Below, piece by piece: positions 61,766 to 64,000 of a DNA stretch of 64,000 bases (its first letter is position 1; each line of letters begins with the position of its first letter). Made by a program: the position numbers and the translations under genes. The stretch comes from Paraburkholderia hiiakae (GTDB lineage: Bacteria; Pseudomonadota; Gammaproteobacteria; Burkholderiales; Burkholderiaceae), in NCBI RefSeq assembly GCF_904848665.1, contig NZ_CAJHCQ010000016.1:124001-188000 (forward strand). Direction: 5' to 3'. Under the pieces are notes generated by a model. The model saw only the letters and a program-made list of their open reading frames with translations, did no database searches and was not told where the DNA came from.

Positions 61766-64000
61766 CTAGGCGGGGCGGCTCTCGTCGCTGTCCCTGTCGC
61801 CGCTATCGCTATCGCTGCCACCACCGCCGTCATGACCGTCGTGCGCGTGCGCCGCCGTTGCCCCGCCGGCGTGGTGCTTGAGCTTGTGCGTCACCTCGTC
61901 GAGCTTGTCGCCGAGCAGGCGCCGCACCGTCACGTAGAAGACAGGAATCAACAACAGCCCGAAGAACGTCGCGAAGAGCATTCCGCCGATCACGCCAGTG
62001 CCAATCTCGTGCCGGGACGAAGAGCCGGCGCCGGTGGACAGGACGAGTGGGAGCACACCCAGAATGAAGGCCATTGACGTCATCAGGATCGGGCGTAGGC
62101 GCAGTCGAGCTGCAGTCGTGACCGCATCGAAGAGCGTCATGCCGTTTGCCTGCCCTTCAACCGCGAATTCGACGATCAGGATGGCATTCTTCGCGGCGAG
62201 CCCAATCACCGTGACGAGACCGATCTTGAAGTAGATATCGTTGGGCACGTCGCGCCACAGGCAGAACACCAGCATGCCCAGCATGCCGAGCGGGACCACC
62301 AGCAGCACGGCCGCAGGAATCGACCAGCTCTCATAGAGCGCGGCGAGGCACAGAAAGACCACGACGATCGAAAGCGCCATCAGTGTCGTCGCCGAGCTTC
62401 CCGATAGCAATTCCTGATAAGACTGCCCGGTCCAGTCCGCGTCGAATCCTCGCGGCAGCTTTTGATTGACGATTTCCTGCAGAGCCTGTATTGCCTGACC
62501 AGTCGAATAGCCGGGCGCCGAATTGCCGACGATTTCGACCGCGGAATAGCCGTTGTAGCGCGGCAGCACACTCGGACCGTTGAACCAGTGGCTCTTCACG
62601 ACGCTCGAAAGCGGCACCATGTTGTAGGGGCTGATCGATGTATTGGCCGCCGACGGGTCCACCTGCTCCAGCGACCCGCTCGTGTTCGTTGCGGTCCTCG
62701 TCGTACTCGCCGTCCCCGATGCCGCGCTGGTGATGCCAGCCGGCGTGTAGAGGTGCTGGAAAGCATCGAGGCTCATGCGAAAAGGCGCGTCCGCCTGGAT
62801 GAACACCTTTTTCACGCGGCCGGCGTAAGTGAACTGGTTCACGAAGAACGGCGCGAGTTGCATTTCGATCGTGTCGTACACATCGGTGAGCGAGAGACCC
62901 ATCGACTGCGCCTGCGGGCGATCGACAGCAATCTGCAGTTGCGGCGCCTGCGGCAGCGAGTTCGGCCGGATGCCAAAAAGGACGCTGCTTTTGCCGGCGT
63001 TCGCGAGGAGCGTCGCTTCGGCTTCACCGAGTTCCGCGCGCGACTGGCCGGCACGCGCCTGCAGATACATATCGACGCCGCCGAACTGGCTCAGCCCGCG
63101 AATCGTCGGTAGATTGACGACGAAGATCTGCGCGTCGGTGATGCTGTGCAAGATCTGGTTGGCCTGGGGAATCAGCTGCATTGCCGAGCGCGAGCGGTCG
63201 CCCCAATCGGTCAATTTTATGAACGTCATGCCGACGTTCTCGCTCGTGCCGACAAAGCTGAAGCCTTCCGGCTGGAACATGCTGTAAATATCCTTGCCGA
63301 TGGCGCTATGGAGCAGCTTGTCGCGCACTTCGGCCATCACGCGGTTCGTGCTTTGCAGCGTCGAGCCCGGCGGCAGGTTCACGAGCCCGAGCATGAAGCC
63401 CTGATCCTCGTCGGGCACGAAGCCCGTCGGCAGCTTCGTATAGAGGAAGCCGGTCAGCACGATGACGAGCACGAAGGCCATCATCCAGCGCGGTGCATGA
63501 CGCACGGCGCGTCCGACATGTCCGAGATAGGTATGGGACATCCGCTCGAAACCGCTGTTGAACCAGCGGAAGACCACGTTCTTCTTGTGCGCATGTTCCG
63601 GTACCAGGATCGCCGCGCAGAGCGACGGCGTGAACGACATCGCGAGAAACGCGGAGAAAATCATCGAAACGGCAATCGTCAGCGCGAACTGCGCGTAGAT
63701 GATGCCCGTCGCACCTGGCTGCAACGCGGAAGGGATGAACACGGCCGACAGCACGACCGTGATCGCCACGATGGCGCCCGTGATCTGCGCCATGGCCTTG
63801 CGCGTGGCCGCGCGCGGCTCCGAATGCTCCTCGCTCATGATCCGCTCGACGTTCTCGATCACCACGATCGCATCGTCCACCACGATGCCGATGGCGAGCA
63901 CCATCCCGAAGAGCGTGAGCTGGTTCAAGGTGAAATGCAGCGCCGCAAGACCGATGAAGGTGCCGAGCAGCGCGACGGGAATCACCAGGGTCGGGATGAT
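61766..64000 (-). CDS. RND efflux permease (HAE1 type), N-terminal part outside the window
   Basis: C-terminal part of an AcrB/MexB-like inner-membrane pump; at least 745 residues lie in the window and the rest runs past position 64000. VVDDAIVVIENVERIM holds the proton-relay aspartates of helix 4, and GLAAKNAILIVEFA the helix 10 lysine. Ends with a Gly/Ser/Asp-rich tail (HDGHDGGGGSDSDSGD), which is unusual. It exports hydrophobic drugs or solvents with a fusion protein and outer-membrane channel not seen here. Confidence 0.88.
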   Translation of the reverse strand: MIPTLVIPVALLGTFIGLAALHFTLNQLTLFGMVLAIGIVVDDAIVVIENVERIMSEEHSEPRAATRKAMAQITGAIVAITVVLSAVFIPSALQPGATGIIYAQFALTIAVSMIFSAFLAMSFTPSLCAAILVPEHAHKKNVVFRWFNSGFERMSHTYLGHVGRAVRHAPRWMMAFVLVIVLTGFLYTKLPTGFVPDEDQGFMLGLVNLPPGSTLQSTNRVMAEVRDKLLHSAIGKDIYSMFQPEGFSFVGTSENVGMTFIKLTDWGDRSRSAMQLIPQANQILHSITDAQIFVVNLPTIRGLSQFGGVDMYLQARAGQSRAELGEAEATLLANAGKSSVLFGIRPNSLPQAPQLQIAVDRPQAQSMGLSLTDVYDTIEMQLAPFFVNQFTYAGRVKKVFIQADAPFRMSLDAFQHLYTPAGITSAASGTASTTRTATNTSGSLEQVDPSAANTSISPYNMVPLSSVVKSHWFNGPSVLPRYNGYSAVEIVGNSAPGYSTGQAIQALQEIVNQKLPRGFDADWTGQSYQELLSGSSATTLMALSIVVVFLCLAALYESWSIPAAVLLVVPLGMLGMLVFCLWRDVPNDIYFKIGLVTVIGLAAKNAILIVEFAVEGQANGMTLFDAVTTAARLRLRPILMTSMAFILGVLPLVLSTGAGSSSRHEIGTGVIGGMLFATFFGLLLIPVFYVTVRRLLGDKLDEVTHKLKHHAGGATAAHAHDGHDGGGGSDSDSGDRDSDESRPA

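Noticed and set aside
1..64000. CRISPR arrays, insertion sequences, prophage or integrase genes
   Set aside because: No regularly spaced short repeats, transposase, integrase or phage structural genes were seen, despite the duplications and gene remnants.

Overview
The window looks like a secondary replicon (second chromosome or megaplasmid) of a Burkholderiaceae member, most likely Paraburkholderia or Caballeronia. This rests on GC-rich coding, typical Burkholderia families (DUF4148, DUF1488, PRC-barrel, YtcA-MdtNOP), duplicated housekeeping genes (a second rpoD, infA and rpsU, two cspA) and many catabolic and stress modules. Assignments come from reading translations and motifs by eye; no database search was run.

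Layout. 0-7.4 kb: a six-gene operon for a membrane complex of the complex I / group 4 hydrogenase superfamily (hyfC-E-F-G-HI-B-like). Its large subunit lacks the cysteines that bind NiFe, so it fits the energy-converting-hydrogenase-related (Ehr) type rather than a hydrogenase. 7.7-17.4 kb: an epoxide hydrolase-like protein, then gene-poor accessory DNA with many 45-100 aa proteins, a cold-shock gene, a trypsin-like protease and several broken genes. 17.4-24.3 kb: PRC-barrel protein, NRAMP-related transporter, AI-2E/PerM-type membrane protein and an ABC exporter. 24.4-34.5 kb: a second accessory region mixing duplicated information-processing genes (cspA, rpoD, rpsU, infA) with expanded families of tiny proteins. 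The families, called A-E here, occur as paralogues, truncated copies and an inverted C-E-D block.

34.5-47 kb: sugar-acid catabolism. A LysR regulator faces an operon of split transketolase, a beta-hydroxyacid dehydrogenase and an MHS transporter. Next to it a FadR-type regulator heads a nearly complete four-carbon acid (threonate/erythronate) pathway: LtnD, OtnK, OtnC, a transporter, OtnI and DenD.

47-57.8 kb: a pyruvate/indolepyruvate decarboxylase, an OmpR-type two-component system, a YtcA-MdtN-MdtO-MdtP efflux system, a DUF4148 protein and a secreted alpha/beta hydrolase. Four divergent promoters here share one promoter architecture with exactly the same 33-bp spacing, which suggests a small regulon of the adjacent two-component system. 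57.8-64 kb: beta-carbonic anhydrase, LysR regulator, azoreductase, luciferase-like flavin oxidoreductase and the C-terminal part of an RND efflux pump running off the window.

The best candidates for undescribed biology are the small-protein families with their duplicated block and the four-promoter regulon.
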